A stretch of 55,532 bases of DNA from Deltaproteobacteria bacterium. GTDB taxonomy: Bacteria; Myxococcota_A; Polyangia; Haliangiales; SHYZ01. Made by a program: the position numbers and the translations under genes. The notes below the pieces were generated by a model. The model saw nothing but the letters and a program-made list of their open reading frames with translations. It searched no databases and had not been told where the DNA came from. Below are positions 38,001 to 46,004 of this stretch, in pieces; the stretch's first letter is position 1; every line of letters begins with the position of its first letter. Location of the stretch: NCBI GenBank assembly GCA_016210055.1, contig JACQUZ010000024.1, forward strand, positions 1 to 55,532. Direction: 5' to 3'.

Positions 38001-41000
38001 AGACTCGCCTGGTTCTCGACCACCTGCCCATGCCGGGCGTCTTCCCGCACCCGGGCCTGGAACGTTAGGACGCGCTCATCGCCGGGCGCGACCTGGGCCA
38101 GGTTCCACGTGATGCGGCCGTTCGTCTCGTCGATGATTCCCCCATCTCCGGGCATGATAGCGTCCAGGTGCGCGCTGTCCACCGGGTCGGTCACCACCAC
38201 CGAAGTAGCATTGGCGTCCCCGGTGTTCCTCACCCTGATCTCATAGGTGAGGAGCGCGCCCGGTTTCGCTGTCCCATTGGAAGAAACCCCCGTGACCGTC
38301 TTGGTCGAAGTGGACAAGTCGGACACCGCCCGAATCACGACCACGGTGGGGTCCAACGCCTCGGCGGTCGAAGGATCGTCGGTCTGGTAGGACGAAGAAT
38401 CACCCGCAACCTGGAAGCGCGCCTGGTTGGCGATGGGCGTTCCGTCTGCGAGAGGCTTGGCTGCACGAGCGCGGAACCTGAACTGGAGCGGTTCGGACGG
38501 CGACGCTTGTGCCGCGCGCCAGCTCAAGCTACGCCGACCCGCGTCGTAGGTGCCACCGTCCATGGCTTCGACGAGCGTCAGGTCGCCCGGCAGCGGGTCG
38601 ACGAGCACGAGATCTCGTCCCGCCGCGTCGCCGGTGTTGGTAATCGTGAGCGTGTAGAGGAACACGTCGCCTGGGGCGAACACGCCGCCGTTCTCGTCGA
38701 GCACCGTCTTCTGCCCGGAGAGCACGGGTGCTGAAGTGACGGTCAAGAGGGTCGCGTCGTCCTCCGCCGCCGTCGTCGGGTCATCGGTGACCACGGGCAA
38801 CACGTCGGTGGCGGCGACCTCGGCTTGGTTGCTGATGACTGTGCCGTTGTCCAGGGGGAGTTGGATCGTGGCGGTGAACGTCAAGGTCACGCTGGCACCC
38901 ACGTCGAGCCGTGCAAGGGCCGGCGTCGACGCGCTATCCCAGACGATCTCGTTCCCCGAGAGGCGGCCCCCCTGGCCGGGCGTCACGCTGGAAAGGCGAC
39001 TGTCCACCGGGTCTCGCACGGTCACGGAGCTCGCGTTCGCGTTCCCTTCATTCGTCACCACGATGGAGTAGGTCAGGCGGTCTCCAGGCCGGAACGGAGC
39101 CCCGTTTTCGTCGACCACTTTCTTGGTCGCACCGGACAAGACGGGCCCCGATACCACGCGCCCGCAGGTCCTGTCCTTAATGAGCTCAGTTGCAGGATTG
39201 TCGGAGGGTACCGGGGCCGTGATTTCGTCAGATGTCACGTGCGCCTGGTTGCACGCGAGGGATCCGTTGTCGAGCGGCTTCGCCAAGGTCGCGTGGAGTA
39301 CCAACCGCACTCCGTTTTGGCTTCCTGGACACACGCGGAGAAGCGCTGGGTAGGAGGCAGAATCCCAGGTCACCGTGCCCGTGGAGGGGTTGAATGATCC
39401 CCCCTGCTCGGCAACCGGGTTTACGAAAGCCGCTTGCATCACGTCAGTTACGACCACGCGATCGGCGCAGCTCGTGCCCCGGTTCTGGATGAGGATCTCG
39501 AATGTCACCGGGTCCCCTGGTCCAAGGACGCCGCCGTTGTCATCAACGAGAGTCTTGGTGAGGAGCAGGACAGGTTCCGACCCGACCACGACAACCGTCG
39601 GGTCGTCGACCTCCGAGGTAGCTGGATCATCGGTACGCTCGGGTCCGGGACACCCATCGCACGTGATCAGGGCTTGGTTCGCAATCGCGGTACCGTTGTC
39701 GAGGGGGCTCGCGATCTTGGCTTGGAACCCGACGACTTGGCTGGATTTCGCCTTGAGCAAGGGAACGTTCCAGGTGATCGTTCGCGTCCCTGGATTGAAG
39801 ACGCCACCGTCTCGGGGCGTTATGTCGGTGAGGTTCGCGTCGACCACGTCAGTGACGACTACCTGAGAAGCGTCCTGATTTCCCTCGTTCTTCGCAGCGA
39901 TGAAGTACTCGACCGTATCGCCCGGGACCGCAATCCCTCCGCTTGAGTCAACAACCGTCTTCTCACTTGCGGCGAAGTCGGGGCGCGACTCGACGGTGAA
40001 GCAAGCGGTGTTGGTCGTCGCGGGGCTCCCCTCCTCCGAGTCCACCGTGGCCCGCTCGCAGGCGACAGTCCCTGTCGCCAAGGCGCTCGGCAGCCGCGCC
40101 ACGAAGCCTAGCTCCAGCGGATCGGCGCCTGGGTCGAGGGGACCGCGCGCACGGAACGTGACCGTGCGGGTCCCTGGATCGTAGGTTCCGCCGTTTTCAA
40201 CCGACACGCCCTCGAAGGCCGCATCCACCACCACAGTCGCAAGAATCCCAGTTGCCGACGAGTTGCCGCTGTTTCTCACCTCGATCGTGTAGCGGATGCT
40301 GTCCCCCGGCTGCTGCGCCCCGCCATTCAGATCCAAGAACCCGATGGTCGAATCCGTGAGGATCGACCGGGAAGTCACCACCACCACGGTCGGATCCGAA
40401 GGCGCGCTCGTCGCGGGATCGTCCGTCGCCACGGTGCCGGAAAGCTCTGGGGTAGAAACCACGCCCTGGTTGGAGATCGTGGTGCCGTTGGTGAGCGGCG
40501 TTCGTATCGTCGCTTGGAAGCGAACGGATCGCTTCTCACCCGGTGCCACTGCACCCAAGTCCCAGGTAATCCCCTCGCCGGAAACGACGCCACCGTCGAG
40601 AGGGTTCACACCGACGAGTCGCGCGCTGTCCACCGGGTCGGAAATCACGACCCGGCTCGCCGTCTCGGACCCAGTGTTTTCAACGGTGATGGTGTACTCG
40701 AGCAGGTCTCCCGGCTCAGCCGGCGCACCGTTCAGGTCAACGACGGTCTTTCTGGCACCCGATACGTTGGGAGCGCTGGTGACCGTGACGACTGTCGGGT
40801 CATCGACCGTGCTAGTCGTCGGGTCATCCGACACCACCGCAGGCGGGGGCTCCGCGGAGTCGAGGATTCCCTGGTTCGCAATCCGCGTCCCGTTGGCGAG
40901 CGGCCGCACGACACGCGCCGTAAACGACATGGTCGTGGTCTCTCCGACGGCGAGCGCAGGATACGACCACACGATCTGATGCGCATTGGCGTCATGCACC

Positions 41001-43564
41001 CCGGTCCCTCCTGTCACCTCGACATCCGAGAGCTCAGCGGGCAGAGCGTCTGTGAGCACGAGGCTCGTGGCAGGGCGGTTGCCCGTATTGGTGACAGAGA
41101 GCTCGTAGCGGAGGGTGTCGCCCGGCTCCACGCTGCCCCCGTTAATGTCGATAACTCGCTTGGTAAGCCCGCCCAAGTCTGGGCGCGCCACCACGGTGAG
41201 CGCTGGCGAAATGAGGGTGCGATTCTCCTCCGGCCTTTCGGTAATCTTGATCTCCGCTCGGTTCTCGATGGTGGTGCCGTCCTCGGTCCCCGACGCCACG
41301 CGCACCCGGAACTGGATTGTCGACGTGTTGCCGGGGGCAACGACGAGCCCGCCCACGGAAAAACGCCCGTTGCCGTTGTCGCCTGCGGGTGGCGCCTCGA
41401 ACGTGGAGCCAATGAGCGACGTGAGGAGCTCGAAGCCCGTTACCCCTTTCGGCAGCGAGTCCGAAATCGCCACGGTTCCCGCCCGGTTTCCGGTGTTGGT
41501 CAAGTCAATGCGGTACGTGATGGCGTCGCCAGGCTCGAGCACGCCGCCGTTCTCGTCGGTAACGCTCTTTCTTGATGCCTCGAACACGGGAGCGTAGGTC
41601 ACGGACATGCACGTGCCGTCTTGCGCGGCGCCGGTCCCCGGATCATCCGTCGGAATGGCAGAGGGCAGGAAGCCCGCAGACACGGTTCCCTGATTGCAAA
41701 TCTGGATGCCGTGGATCGCGCCAGCTGAGATACCGTCCGCTGCGAACTCCGCCTCGCTGTCGACTTGCGCCGTAATCAAGACCTGAACCGCCCCACCCCC
41801 AGGGACGCTAATGTTGGTGAAGCGAACTAGGCCATTACCATTGGCGCCACCGGTCAGCGTGCTTTCGTTTTGCGCGCCTGCCCCAGGGAGGGTCGCACTC
41901 AGAAGCTGCAAGTGCGCCGGCATCTCGTCCACGAACGTGACGCCGCTGGTGTTGCTCTCCGGGTCACCTGGGATCGTGACCGTGTACTGGATTAGGTCAT
42001 TCGGGGCGAGCGGACCGTCGGTCAGATCTTGTGCCGTCTTGGTAGCTTGACCCAAGGTCGCCTTCTTCACGGTCACGCACGCTGGGCCTGCCTGCGAGGC
42101 GGTAGGGGTCTCCCTCGAGGTGATCTCGGCGACATTGCACACCGACGCACCCTCCTTGGCTTGGGTGAGGGTTGCCCGGAAGGTCACGCTGCGATCGTTG
42201 TCACCAGTCGCGGGGATCGAGCGGAGGTTAACGAGCACGGTACGGCCGCTCACGATGCACTGGTCGTTGTCGTTCTGATCGGTGCACGAGCGGCCGTCGA
42301 TCCGGATCGAGTTCGGTACGATTTCGACACCCTCGGGGAGGGCATCGGTGAGAAGGACGTCGTTTGCGGTGAGCGACCCCTCGTTCGCCACCTTGACTTG
42401 GTAGAAAAGCGCACCGCCCGTCGCTGCATCTGGCGGATCGACCAGCTTCTCCGTTCTCGGGCCGCGGAAGTTCGGTGACGGCCGGTTGAGTCGCAGGAAC
42501 ACCCAGCCGAGGAAAATGGTCTCGCCCGTGTCGTCCCTCGGGCTCGTGTTGAGGGTCTCGTCCCCCGAACCCGTGACGATATGTGCCGAGGTATCACCCG
42601 CTCTCAGGATCCCGAGCCCCCCTCCGGCGGAACCGATGGAGAACTCATCAATGTCCAAGCCGAGCGCGTCCGATGAGTTGTATGTATTCCCCGACGGATT
42701 GAACCCGTCCGAGAGGTTGGTGCCGCCTACCTGGAAAAAGTCCGGGCACGTCTCGCAATGTCCATTCGGCCCCGCACCGAGGAACGAGTCGCCTTCCAAG
42801 CCGAAATAGGTAATTTCGGCCTCTGCGGGCGTCCCCATGACGAAGCCGTCCATGGTGAACTCGACGATTCCAAGGCTGGCGTTGCGCCCCTCGGTTTCGT
42901 CCATGTGAGCAAACCCGTCGTAGATGAGGATATCTCGTTGCAGCGTGGCCGACGGCGAGTCGTAGACGAAGATCATGCTCCAAGCCGCGTACTTCGCTTG
43001 GCACAGGGGATCCGAGGGCGCGCAGTTGTTGGAGTCGGTCGACACGCGCCCCGGGTCAGCGGTGATATCTCCGACCGTATAGCTGCCGTTCCATCCGAAC
43101 AGCCCCGAGCTGGCGGCCACGACGTCCTTGACATCGGCCCGGCAATAGAAAAAGGAAAGCGGCGAATTGGGAAAGGTGGTAATCAGCCGGCAGTCGTCGG
43201 CCCGCACCGACTGCTGGGTGCCGTCTGGCAGGGTGAGCGACGCCTCCCGGTCAATGGACTCCTCCCCTTGACCTCTCGCGAGGGAACCCGACCACCACAA
43301 GAACACCGCTGAGAGCTCAGCATCCTGTGGGACCCCGATAAGGTTTGCCGACGACTCCGGAAGGAGCACGGTATTTACGAAAAGGCTGGGTGGTGGATTG
43401 GCCATTAAGGAGTTGCCAATCGCACGACCGTCGCCAAAGACCTTGTAGGCCTCAAAGGGCGCTGGCGTGTCCCCTTCTACCAGGCCCATGGCGACCCGGG
43501 ACTCGGCTAGCAAGGCAAAGAACGCGATTGCGGCGGAAGCCCTTATAAAACCGTTACTTTTCAT
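29054..43564 (-). CDS. Giant DUF11-repeat surface protein with OmpA-like domains and C-terminal outer-membrane beta-barrel
   Basis: About 4836 residues from the ATG at 43564 (signal peptide [20 protein letters not shown]; an upstream in-frame start at 43606 adds 14 residues before it). Layout, by approximate residue: N-terminal beta-rich domain (28-360) with Cys pairs; fifteen DUF11/B_ant repeats (365-2460), each with a KxVxDxNGGxxxPGD-like opening and a DPxDxxxL turn; a Cna-B-like module (2465); a further DUF11 unit (2705); an SdrD-like module with Ca-type [10 protein letters not shown] (2850); OmpA-like domain 1 (3128-3230); OmpA-like domain 2 (3472-3580); an Ala/Pro linker; and a strand-rich region (about 3890-4836) ending [11 protein letters not shown]. 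The terminal Tyr and alternating hydrophobics fit an outer-membrane barrel BAM signal. I infer self-anchored display of an adhesin-like stalk. The barrel strand count is unknown. Confidence 0.87.
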   Translation of the reverse strand: MKSNGFIRASAAIAFFALLAESRVAMGLVEGDTPAPFEAYKVFGDGRAIGNSLMANPPPSLFVNTVLLPESSANLIGVPQDAELSAVFLWWSGSLARGQGEESIDREASLTLPDGTQQSVRADDCRLITTFPNSPLSFFYCRADVKDVVAASSGLFGWNGSYTVGDITADPGRVSTDSNNCAPSDPLCQAKYAAWSMIFVYDSPSATLQRDILIYDGFAHMDETEGRNASLGIVEFTMDGFVMGTPAEAEITYFGLEGDSFLGAGPNGHCETCPDFFQVGGTNLSDGFNPSGNTYNSSDALGLDIDEFSIGSAGGGLGILRAGDTSAHIVTGSGDETLNTSPRDDTGETIFLGWVFLRLNRPSPNFRGPRTEKLVDPPDAATGGALFYQVKVANEGSLTANDVLLTDALPEGVEIVPNSIRIDGRSCTDQNDNDQCIVSGRTVLVNLRSIPATGDNDRSVTFRATLTQAKEGASVCNVAEITSRETPTASQAGPACVTVKKATLGQATKTAQDLTDGPLAPNDLIQYTVTIPGDPESNTSGVTFVDEMPAHLQLLSATLPGAGAQNESTLTGGANGNGLVRFTNISVPGGGAVQVLITAQVDSEAEFAADGISAGAIHGIQICNQGTVSAGFLPSAIPTDDPGTGAAQDGTCMSVTYAPVFEASRKSVTDENGGVLEPGDAITYRIDLTNTGNRAGTVAISDSLPKGVTGFELLTSLIGSTFEAPPAGDNGNGRFSVGGLVVAPGNTSTIQFRVRVASGTEDGTTIENRAEIKITERPEENRTLISPALTVVARPDLGGLTKRVIDINGGSVEPGDTLRYELSVTNTGNRPATSLVLTDALPAELSDVEVTGGTGVHDANAHQIVWSYPALAVGETTTMSFTARVVRPLANGTRIANQGILDSAEPPPAVVSDDPTTSTVDDPTVVTVTSAPNVSGARKTVVDLNGAPAEPGDLLEYTITVENTGSETASRVVISDPVDSARLVGVNPLDGGVVSGEGITWDLGAVAPGEKRSVRFQATIRTPLTNGTTISNQGVVSTPELSGTVATDDPATSAPSDPTVVVVTSRSILTDSTIGFLDLNGGAQQPGDSIRYTIEVRNSGNSSATGILATVVVDAAFEGVSVENGGTYDPGTRTVTFRARGPLDPGADPLELGFVARLPSALATGTVACERATVDSEEGSPATTNTACFTVESRPDFAASEKTVVDSSGGIAVPGDTVEYFIAAKNEGNQDASQVVVTDVVDANLTDITPRDGGVFNPGTRTITWNVPLLKAKSSQVVGFQAKIASPLDNGTAIANQALITCDGCPGPERTDDPATSEVDDPTVVVVGSEPVLLLTKTLVDDNGGVLGPGDPVTFEILIQNRGTSCADRVVVTDVMQAAFVNPVAEQGGSFNPSTGTVTWDSASYPALLRVCPGSQNGVRLVLHATLAKPLDNGSLACNQAHVTSDEITAPVPSDNPATELIKDRTCGRVVSGPVLSGATKKVVDENGAPFRPGDRLTYSIVVTNEGNANASSVTVRDPVDSRLSSVTPGQGGRLSGNEIVWDSASTPALARLDVGASVTLTFTATIQLPLDNGTVISNQAEVAATDVLPVVTDDPTTAAEDDATLLTVTSAPVLSGQKTVLDENGGVFAPGDVFLYTLTITNTGDAAGRDLVLVDPLPGDLTLVEAMDGGTYDAGRRSLSWRAAQASPSEPLQFRFRARAAKPLADGTPIANQARFQVAGDSSSYQTDDPSTAEALDPTVVVIRAVSDLSTSTKTVTGVSSNGTAKPGALLTYEIRVRNTGDANATSVVVTDPVDSAHLDAIMPGDGGIIDETNGRITWNLAQVAPGDERVLTFQARVREDARHGQVVENQASLVSAEVRAPVVTDDPTDPEAGDPTEFVVDAVPELQVTKSVVDENGSPAIPGDLLTYTIAVSALGPAHAYGVQVVDPVDTTRLDQILPLDGGEIDGQGVIRWNETGAPALAHVRPGIPAVLRFTARVREGSEDIVNQASAKADGMGAAVLSDDPSTPAPSDPTVVKIFTEPKLSVAKQVTDDNGGVVAPGDVLTYNLTLTNVGTVASSGTVLLDPLPTHVMYVPGSSILNGERLADLPSGLSQFMGADGASVQSQDAEPGVVLTGARGAVRVQFQVRVNVDALPGTVISNQAVVENGVPQLALSDDPDTQAMGDPTQVVVGGGPFLGSTTKIYVAKPIDDNGNGVFDQGEGIEYRIVIENSGDGVATGVVFTDPIPDGTQYIPGSLRLGDVKLSDDADTDGGEVIGGTVTVRPGDLAPSARAEVSFQVRITRQGWVSNQGTVSCDQAEPELTDADGNDANGDQPTMTPPGEMPALVVAKAVQDLSGGAVEPGDELLYTITVSSPAGSPRTDISLVDSLPSEVTYVPGSARWPGGTGDPFPPGSQAARLTLPALEPGEPFIVTFLVKLRADAEDGDSACNVAALELPQNGGALAKSIPACVVVGSIAGSGRLGGRAYIEGKVKDRLYQPNEDEALANLQLRFFRAAAPSGPPVAEVRTDEDGRYRLRALPAGKYTIRAFSSKGTHVAEVETVAVTESEATEQDVWVDPSGRVYDATAGRYIQDVKVFLLYDADDPVAPGQLVPPDRLRDGQQGQVTPAEGFYRFDVALDMPPVQRKYRLVVDPGAERWSFPSQLVPPAPGFAPAGPVVESSKPAVAVGSVRTYYLRFQIKEATDEVTNNHVPLDPLSSQVRLTKRVDRPEASLGDIVNYTITVQNRLARDLSAAEGLSVTVLDKPARGLSYLGNAVARVQKGRDVVTRRVGAGFQATRQGSDIQFGPFDLPAGGTMTLTYQAVVGLDTRQGVYENTAVLVDDRGGPLSNEDSAKLRVDNDPIFDEGLLLGRVFCDEDGDGHKDSSERGIFGARVYLDTGSYSVTDTTGKWHLSQIDPGVHLVKIDEASLPPGSKLLSPTSEVIFFTRGLATRVNFAATCPGEAISPTEPEGSIQLVEDEEAKPKDKDKPKPEKTSVTLKGDLSAMEAAVDGKPIQLPSVGMDIVLDPSIVLPAAEGPPNLVAPKEGGFAGLRPIFRAKIRSEAAPSQWALTLWRVELSGQKTTLRRLAGVGTPSDISWDGLGDDGKPALADSVYVTQLRAWFQDGAEAASERKSFGIAYGVTAPPSHEETLRGKFFGGSTRRPRATRALRKHLQALAKRVGKDDTVSVEVHADGTGDRLKTIALTQKQADVVRDLLVKAGVPSGNVKPRGRGSLDPVAPPASRAAREQNRRIVIRVGAKPVSGPGSAVPAPAVSLADVLVGGEPVAIDDSGRFVKNIAIPADGKILLDMQAASGRQAVVVIKVDGQARPAISASKAAGSAKGVTLAIKGDLSTGTILVGDRPLDTAMLRIDVGLEGGDPASEQAIVLDGRKRAKEPVRFRASLPSELAPARWEVLVFHEVAGGDRGKLPELVRHFAGTGTPPVSLSWNGDDDQGKPILVAGERYSYRLAVEDAQGNRGESPDRSLGVSQAGRTVRLAAAGRLFDRKGDLRPEAKKVLTKLVTQRARPEVTYRVNVTVNPPAGADATSKRLALATRVGKVKAFLAKLKIPTERVEVVGALVDEETPRKVRKDAIVINPVMRPAQAAARAVLGGEELAIDGATFVGTASLSAGSAPLLDVTTPSGNRATWTLSESKPKSISLGAGPAPPAPGAQVGHAAPAAPAPVPSASTQKDGPPVGQAPAATLALAGEGEFGGAELERALSDPDAALPPSAPKGPATQPARPMGKLIKRAGTNEPTLVSPDVLAAELVVKLPPRGIKLRSTDLWVSGRTHAKNQVRINGREVIVRNDGTFDELVALPIGASSLTVEATDPKKNVATIAWPVEVSDTEHFLLALADGALASAHVEGKGWSADGAELDGVGSHNSVEAGDVLLSGRLALYYKGRIKGGELLGPLKITGHLDTAKRTQFEEFFQQVIDPSRDYAVYGDSSEEVRDVNARGKLYVLVEGPKVKGIIGNFKTDLKSSGDLFRYDRVVYGAEVDFQKTFKTVKQEVKAFGSAGGGRLARDVNVLRATGGSLFYLRHGRIVEGGEQVRIVVRDRDNGLVLSERRLARDLDYVIDYVGGRLMFKEPIASVADAAFVLDNLDASQTALDGHPVYIEVSYEHEVDDLASGAAAGVYVRDTLFDSLAIGAGIVGEGRDDVGGLDDYRLMGLDVEYRPKKRTVLRAEVARSESTDAGNFISQDGGLTFQGLNAVGITSADAGRGGHAAWKLQVESHLGDFAEAEWAEKTRVDAYAQDLDRGFFSGGTILEQGRFKLGGQVIHRFSESDSFTFRHDAQVAEVPRVGPRPEDVLANPDPLRFDERASYLSTLQWAHKGKKTDYKLELAHQRLTSDAALQDGRPQLDSRRLGIGGLVTRRLTKKLTLRVGQEAQFSLADSDPVLDPAIRGGTSSSRDNGNPWAGVATTVGADWALAKDFTLSGTGALRWNGDSAAQLGLKTPVGDSASMYLSERFESRSGRVVSTSVVGAEERFGAKLGGKAYGEYQLESGVLGVRNRAVMGVGHRWTVAKGWSVAAGYEHQQTFGGYLPDGTPTGGNLRDVVHLASEYLKRDRLKASAGVEVRFDDGMHDQPAAVEPKYEGLIKDDPRGVAPKGTYPDHGGTAPGAPLVLPPGERLQVVAHAQAAWKFTPDMTFISRVRLAHTEDVTNHGAALANGASETFPVAKFVEATAGWAYRPLALDWLDVLVKYSYLMDLRPKGASGESLEEQSHVLSLAPIVDLPWKLQLSGKIAWKRTESDAELIRDQVMSATVNALLSLLRLGYRFHGRFDVAVEYRNLQLFSPVGDQSKNGFLVEVDYHVNSLVRLGLGYNFSRFSDDELADLSRDSHGIFFRVVGRY
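36200..42470 (-). repeat. Array of about fifteen DUF11 coding repeats within the giant gene
   Basis: The repeat period is about 400 bases (about 133 residues). Each unit opens with a lysine-valine-Asp-Asn-Gly-Gly-like segment plus PGD (for example [20 protein letters not shown]), has NTGN or NEGN turns, and ends in a linker of the type [16 protein letters not shown]. An isolated sixteenth unit lies around 35450. Units differ substantially in sequence, so this is an old array rather than a recent expansion. Confidence 0.85.
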
Positions 43565-43592
43565 CAAAGCGCTCGGTCCTTCGTGAGGGGCT

Positions 43593-43622
43593 AGTATATC
43601 GGCCAAGGCGTTCGGATCTCAA
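43593..43622 (-). promoter_or_regulatory. Sigma70-type promoter for the giant surface-protein gene
   Basis: On the minus strand, -35 TTGAGA (43617-43622, five of six) and -10 TATACT (43593-43598, five of six) are separated by 18 bases. The -10 ends 28 bases before the ATG at 43564, and GAAGGA lies about 13-18 bases before that ATG, giving a short leader with a plausible ribosome-binding site. This supports the 43564 start over 43606, which lies upstream of this -10. Confidence 0.55.
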
Positions 43623-43627
43623 ACATT

Positions 43628-43649
43628 TGCCTGCATTTCCCTACAGGCA
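43628..43649 (-). promoter_or_regulatory. Inverted repeat just upstream of the giant gene's -35
   Basis: TGCCTG (43628-43633) and CAGGCA (43644-43649) form a dyad with a 10-base centre, starting five bases upstream of the -35 hexamer. That position suits an activator or repressor. The rest of the 197-base gap (43650-43761) holds only a short palindrome CCGGATCTATCCGG near 43709 and no recognised gene. Confidence 0.35.
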
Positions 43650-43761
43650 GGCGCTCTCTATCCGAGCGAGGTTTATCGCATTCCCCCACGGTTGCGCGGA
43701 ACTCCGGATCTATCCGGGGATGACAAGGGAGGCGAGCATTCGAGAAGTCTCGATACGGGCC

Positions 43762-44673
43762 CTAGTCGGGCTTCACCCCACGAATCTTGGCTCGAACCCC
43801 GGTACCTGAGAAGCTTACCGAAAACCCGTCCGCAATCTGCGGCAAGCACGGACACTCTCTGCCTTCCAGCACGACGCCATCGCCGTCCAAGCACTTTGCC
43901 ACGCGGACGCCATCGCCAACGACTTCCTCGATGCCGTCCCCGTCCACGTCGATGTCTGGCTGGAGGGAGTAGTTGTTCACCATGGCATCGAGGAAGCTCA
44001 TGTTGTCGATGTTCATTTGCGAGAACTGGGTGTTGGAAGCCCCGCAGAGTGTCCAAATTCCGGCAAGGTTCCCGTCGAAACCCGATGCGTCGTCATTGAA
44101 AACAAAGTGAACGAGGACTTGGCGAAACTCTACGGTGCCAAAACCCGGATACACCCAAGTCCACTTGTCGTTGCGCGCCGTAAACTCACGCCCCTTCCGG
44201 GTCACCGAATGAAAGCGCCCGCGCGGGACGCAGTCCACGTCAAACTGCTCTGGCGTGACGGAGAATTCTCCTTGCCCAAGGAGATTATTCGTCGAATCGG
44301 CATCCCAATCGCGACCCAAATAGTAATCGATGAATAGTTCATTGCCCGATTGGATCAGGTCCAAGAGGATCAGGCTAGTTCCTTTACGGATCGAGTCATT
44401 TAGCCCCTTGTTGACGAACTGACCAAGATGACCGAGGGCGTTATCCGGAACCGCGTCGTCATTAATGTCCAACCCGGTCCCGGGATCCATGAACTGGAGC
44501 TTGTTTAGGACGTACGTGTCTCCAAAGGACTCCTCGCACGCGAACTCCGGCGCAGCGTCGGCCCTAGGAGGCGATTCTTGCTGGGCATCCACGTTTTCGA
44601 CCGTGTTCTCGCGGCCACCGCAGCCCAGCACGACAAGGAGCAACCAGGACCCAATCGACCGACCACTCGCCAC
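43762..44673 (-). CDS. Lipoprotein of unknown function
   Basis: 303 residues from a GTG at 44673. The N-terminus IGSWLLLVVLGCGG is a clear lipobox (LGC, lipidated Cys18), followed by a low-complexity Asp/Glu/Pro linker and a Cys-containing soluble domain. Acidic, possibly calcium-binding stretches include DINDDAVPDNALG, DIDVDGDGIEEV and CLDGDG. The domain contains a long beta-rich segment (GKWTWVYPGFGTVEF-like) and ends near KIRGVKPD. I recognise no family; myxobacterial genomes carry many such lipoproteins. It lies 197 bases upstream of the giant gene on the same strand, so a shared surface role is possible but unproven. A weak -10 (CATAAA) lies eight bases before the GTG, and no Shine-Dalgarno is seen. 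Confidence 0.75.
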   Translation of the reverse strand: MASGRSIGSWLLLVVLGCGGRENTVENVDAQQESPPRADAAPEFACEESFGDTYVLNKLQFMDPGTGLDINDDAVPDNALGHLGQFVNKGLNDSIRKGTSLILLDLIQSGNELFIDYYLGRDWDADSTNNLLGQGEFSVTPEQFDVDCVPRGRFHSVTRKGREFTARNDKWTWVYPGFGTVEFRQVLVHFVFNDDASGFDGNLAGIWTLCGASNTQFSQMNIDNMSFLDAMVNNYSLQPDIDVDGDGIEEVVGDGVRVAKCLDGDGVVLEGRECPCLPQIADGFSVSFSGTGVRAKIRGVKPD

Positions 44674-44720
44674 CCCATTAGTTTATGGCACCCATGGGGC
44701 ATGATTCAATCAACATCCAA

Positions 44721-45422
44721 TTAAGGAGCAGAGTGCCAAAGGAGTGTCCCACCAAGGAGACCCAAGCCCACACCGAATCCCATGGCGGCCCAGCCCGCGG
44801 ACTCCCGCTCAGTGGAAGCCAAGAGCAAGCCAAAGACGCTGCTGGCCACCGCCACTCCCGTCACGAACCACGCGCCCGACCTGCTCGGACGCAGGCCGCA
44901 GCGCCCTCCCGCTGGCTCTACGAGCTTGGCGCCACCCGTGCCGGTCCCCAAGGAGATGACAGCAAGCATGGAGGCCGCCAAGGCTTCGTCCAGCGTGCAT
45001 ACCGCGCAGGAATCGGCCACTTGCACCTTGGGCACGCCGGTCTTCGTCTCGACAATCGTGAGCACGAACGAGTAGCTCGGCCCCTGGGCGGCGACTCGGG
45101 CTACGAGCACCAAGTCCACGCCCAGAGCGCTGCCCACCGCAGCGAGACACGGCCCAAAAGTGCACCCCTCGGGCGCATCGCTGCGCACGACCTTGGCGAG
45201 GACATCGGCACGTTCCACCACCTCGAAGCCAGCCCCTCGCAGCCCCTCCTCGAAACTCACTTCAAAACGCCCTCGCGAATCGTCCGGAATTCCGCTCGCC
45301 ACCATGTCGAGCACCGCGATGCGCTCGGCCGCCACGAGCCCAGGCTGCATCCAGGCAGCGCAAGCGGCAATGACCAGGCAAGTCATGGCGAGCCTCGCTC
45401 TCCACCGCCGAGGTTGGCTCAC
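44721..45422 (-). CDS. Exported CsgG/FlgO-like protein with C-terminal membrane helices
   Basis: 233 residues from a GTG at 45422 that overlaps the upstream stop as GTGA; a GTG at 45434 is the alternative. A signal peptide (LAMTCLVIAACAAW) precedes a domain reading RIAVLDMVASGIPDDSRGRF, then EVVERADVLAKVV and CTFGPCLAAVGSALGVDLVL. This is the pattern of FlgO/CsgG-like proteins that sense or assemble at the outer membrane. The Cys pair CTFGPC is shared with the PEGA protein at 52521 (CLDEARDC). Two hydrophobic segments end the protein (WFVTGVAVASSVFGLLLAS and MGFGVGLGLLGGTLLW). Function is unknown; it may be a membrane-tethered sensor of outer-membrane state. Confidence 0.68.
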   Translation of the reverse strand: MSQPRRWRARLAMTCLVIAACAAWMQPGLVAAERIAVLDMVASGIPDDSRGRFEVSFEEGLRGAGFEVVERADVLAKVVRSDAPEGCTFGPCLAAVGSALGVDLVLVARVAAQGPSYSFVLTIVETKTGVPKVQVADSCAVCTLDEALAASMLAVISLGTGTGGAKLVEPAGGRCGLRPSRSGAWFVTGVAVASSVFGLLLASTERESAGWAAMGFGVGLGLLGGTLLWHSAP

Positions 45423-45949
45423 ACCTCGTCGCACTGCCCTAGGAAACGCTTCATGAGACCGTCGATCATGAGGTTCCGCTCCGTGTCGCCATGACGTCCG
45501 GAGCGCCAGCCGCCTTGCAGGTCGACGTACTGCGCCCGCGTCTCTGCAATGAGCTGCCGGTAGCCAGACACCTTGCGGACGATGTCCTTCTGGTTCTTGA
45601 CGAAATACGAGACCATGGAAGCAGCGGCCGCGATGGTCACCACGGCCCCAAGGGGTCCACCGAGCGCATACCTTAGCCCGAGGCGGAGCGCGAGCACCAG
45701 GGCCGCACCAATGGCTACCTTCTTGGTTGCCGTGCCATCGACAACGCTGTCCTTGGCTAGGGAAACCGCCACCTGGCCCGATGCGATGAGGAGCGCGATG
45801 AAGTTCCCTTTTCGGGAGGCAAACCCGCGATCGTAGTACTCCCTGATGGCCACCTTGAGGAAGCTGTCGAAATCCGAATACATGCTGCGTCCCGCAGGAT
45901 CGACGGGACGCGCCAGGGGATCCGGATCGACCGAGCGATCGCTTGCCAT
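45419..45949 (-). CDS. Small membrane protein of unknown function
   Basis: 176 residues from the ATG at 45949. An N-terminal soluble part (about 1-45, containing DFDSFLKVAIREYYDRG) precedes two or three hydrophobic segments (NFIALLIASGQVAVSLA; VAIGAALVLALRLGLRYALG; AVVTIAAAASMVSYFV). A charged cytoplasmic tail follows, with a coiled-coil look (SGYRQLIAETRAQYVDLQGG) and a C-terminal MKRFLGQCDEV. I recognise no family. The GTGA overlap with the next gene indicates coupled synthesis with the CsgG/FlgO-like protein. It is divergent from the TPR-peptidase gene, with 55 bases between. Confidence 0.65.
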   Translation of the reverse strand: MASDRSVDPDPLARPVDPAGRSMYSDFDSFLKVAIREYYDRGFASRKGNFIALLIASGQVAVSLAKDSVVDGTATKKVAIGAALVLALRLGLRYALGGPLGAVVTIAAAASMVSYFVKNQKDIVRKVSGYRQLIAETRAQYVDLQGGWRSGRHGDTERNLMIDGLMKRFLGQCDEV

Positions 45950-46004
45950 GTCACGAGGGTAGCATCAATTGACAGGCATCGCTTGGCCGATCACGATAAC
46001 CGGG

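Noticed and set aside
29489..43548. Many long open frames on the plus strand opposite the giant gene (for example 35489-36133, 38168-38734, 40514-41575)
   Set aside because: They lie wholly antisense to a continuous frame with clear repeats, have Arg/Ser/Pro-rich translations without motifs, and are expected in high-GC DNA.
43700..43725. Palindrome CCGGATCTATCCGG as an attachment or origin site
   Set aside because: Short, with no integrase, no direct repeats and no AT-rich region near; probably chance.
43784..43806. GGCTCGAACCCC, resembling a tRNA T-loop
   Set aside because: No acceptor, D or anticodon arms at proper spacing; it lies inside the lipoprotein gene.
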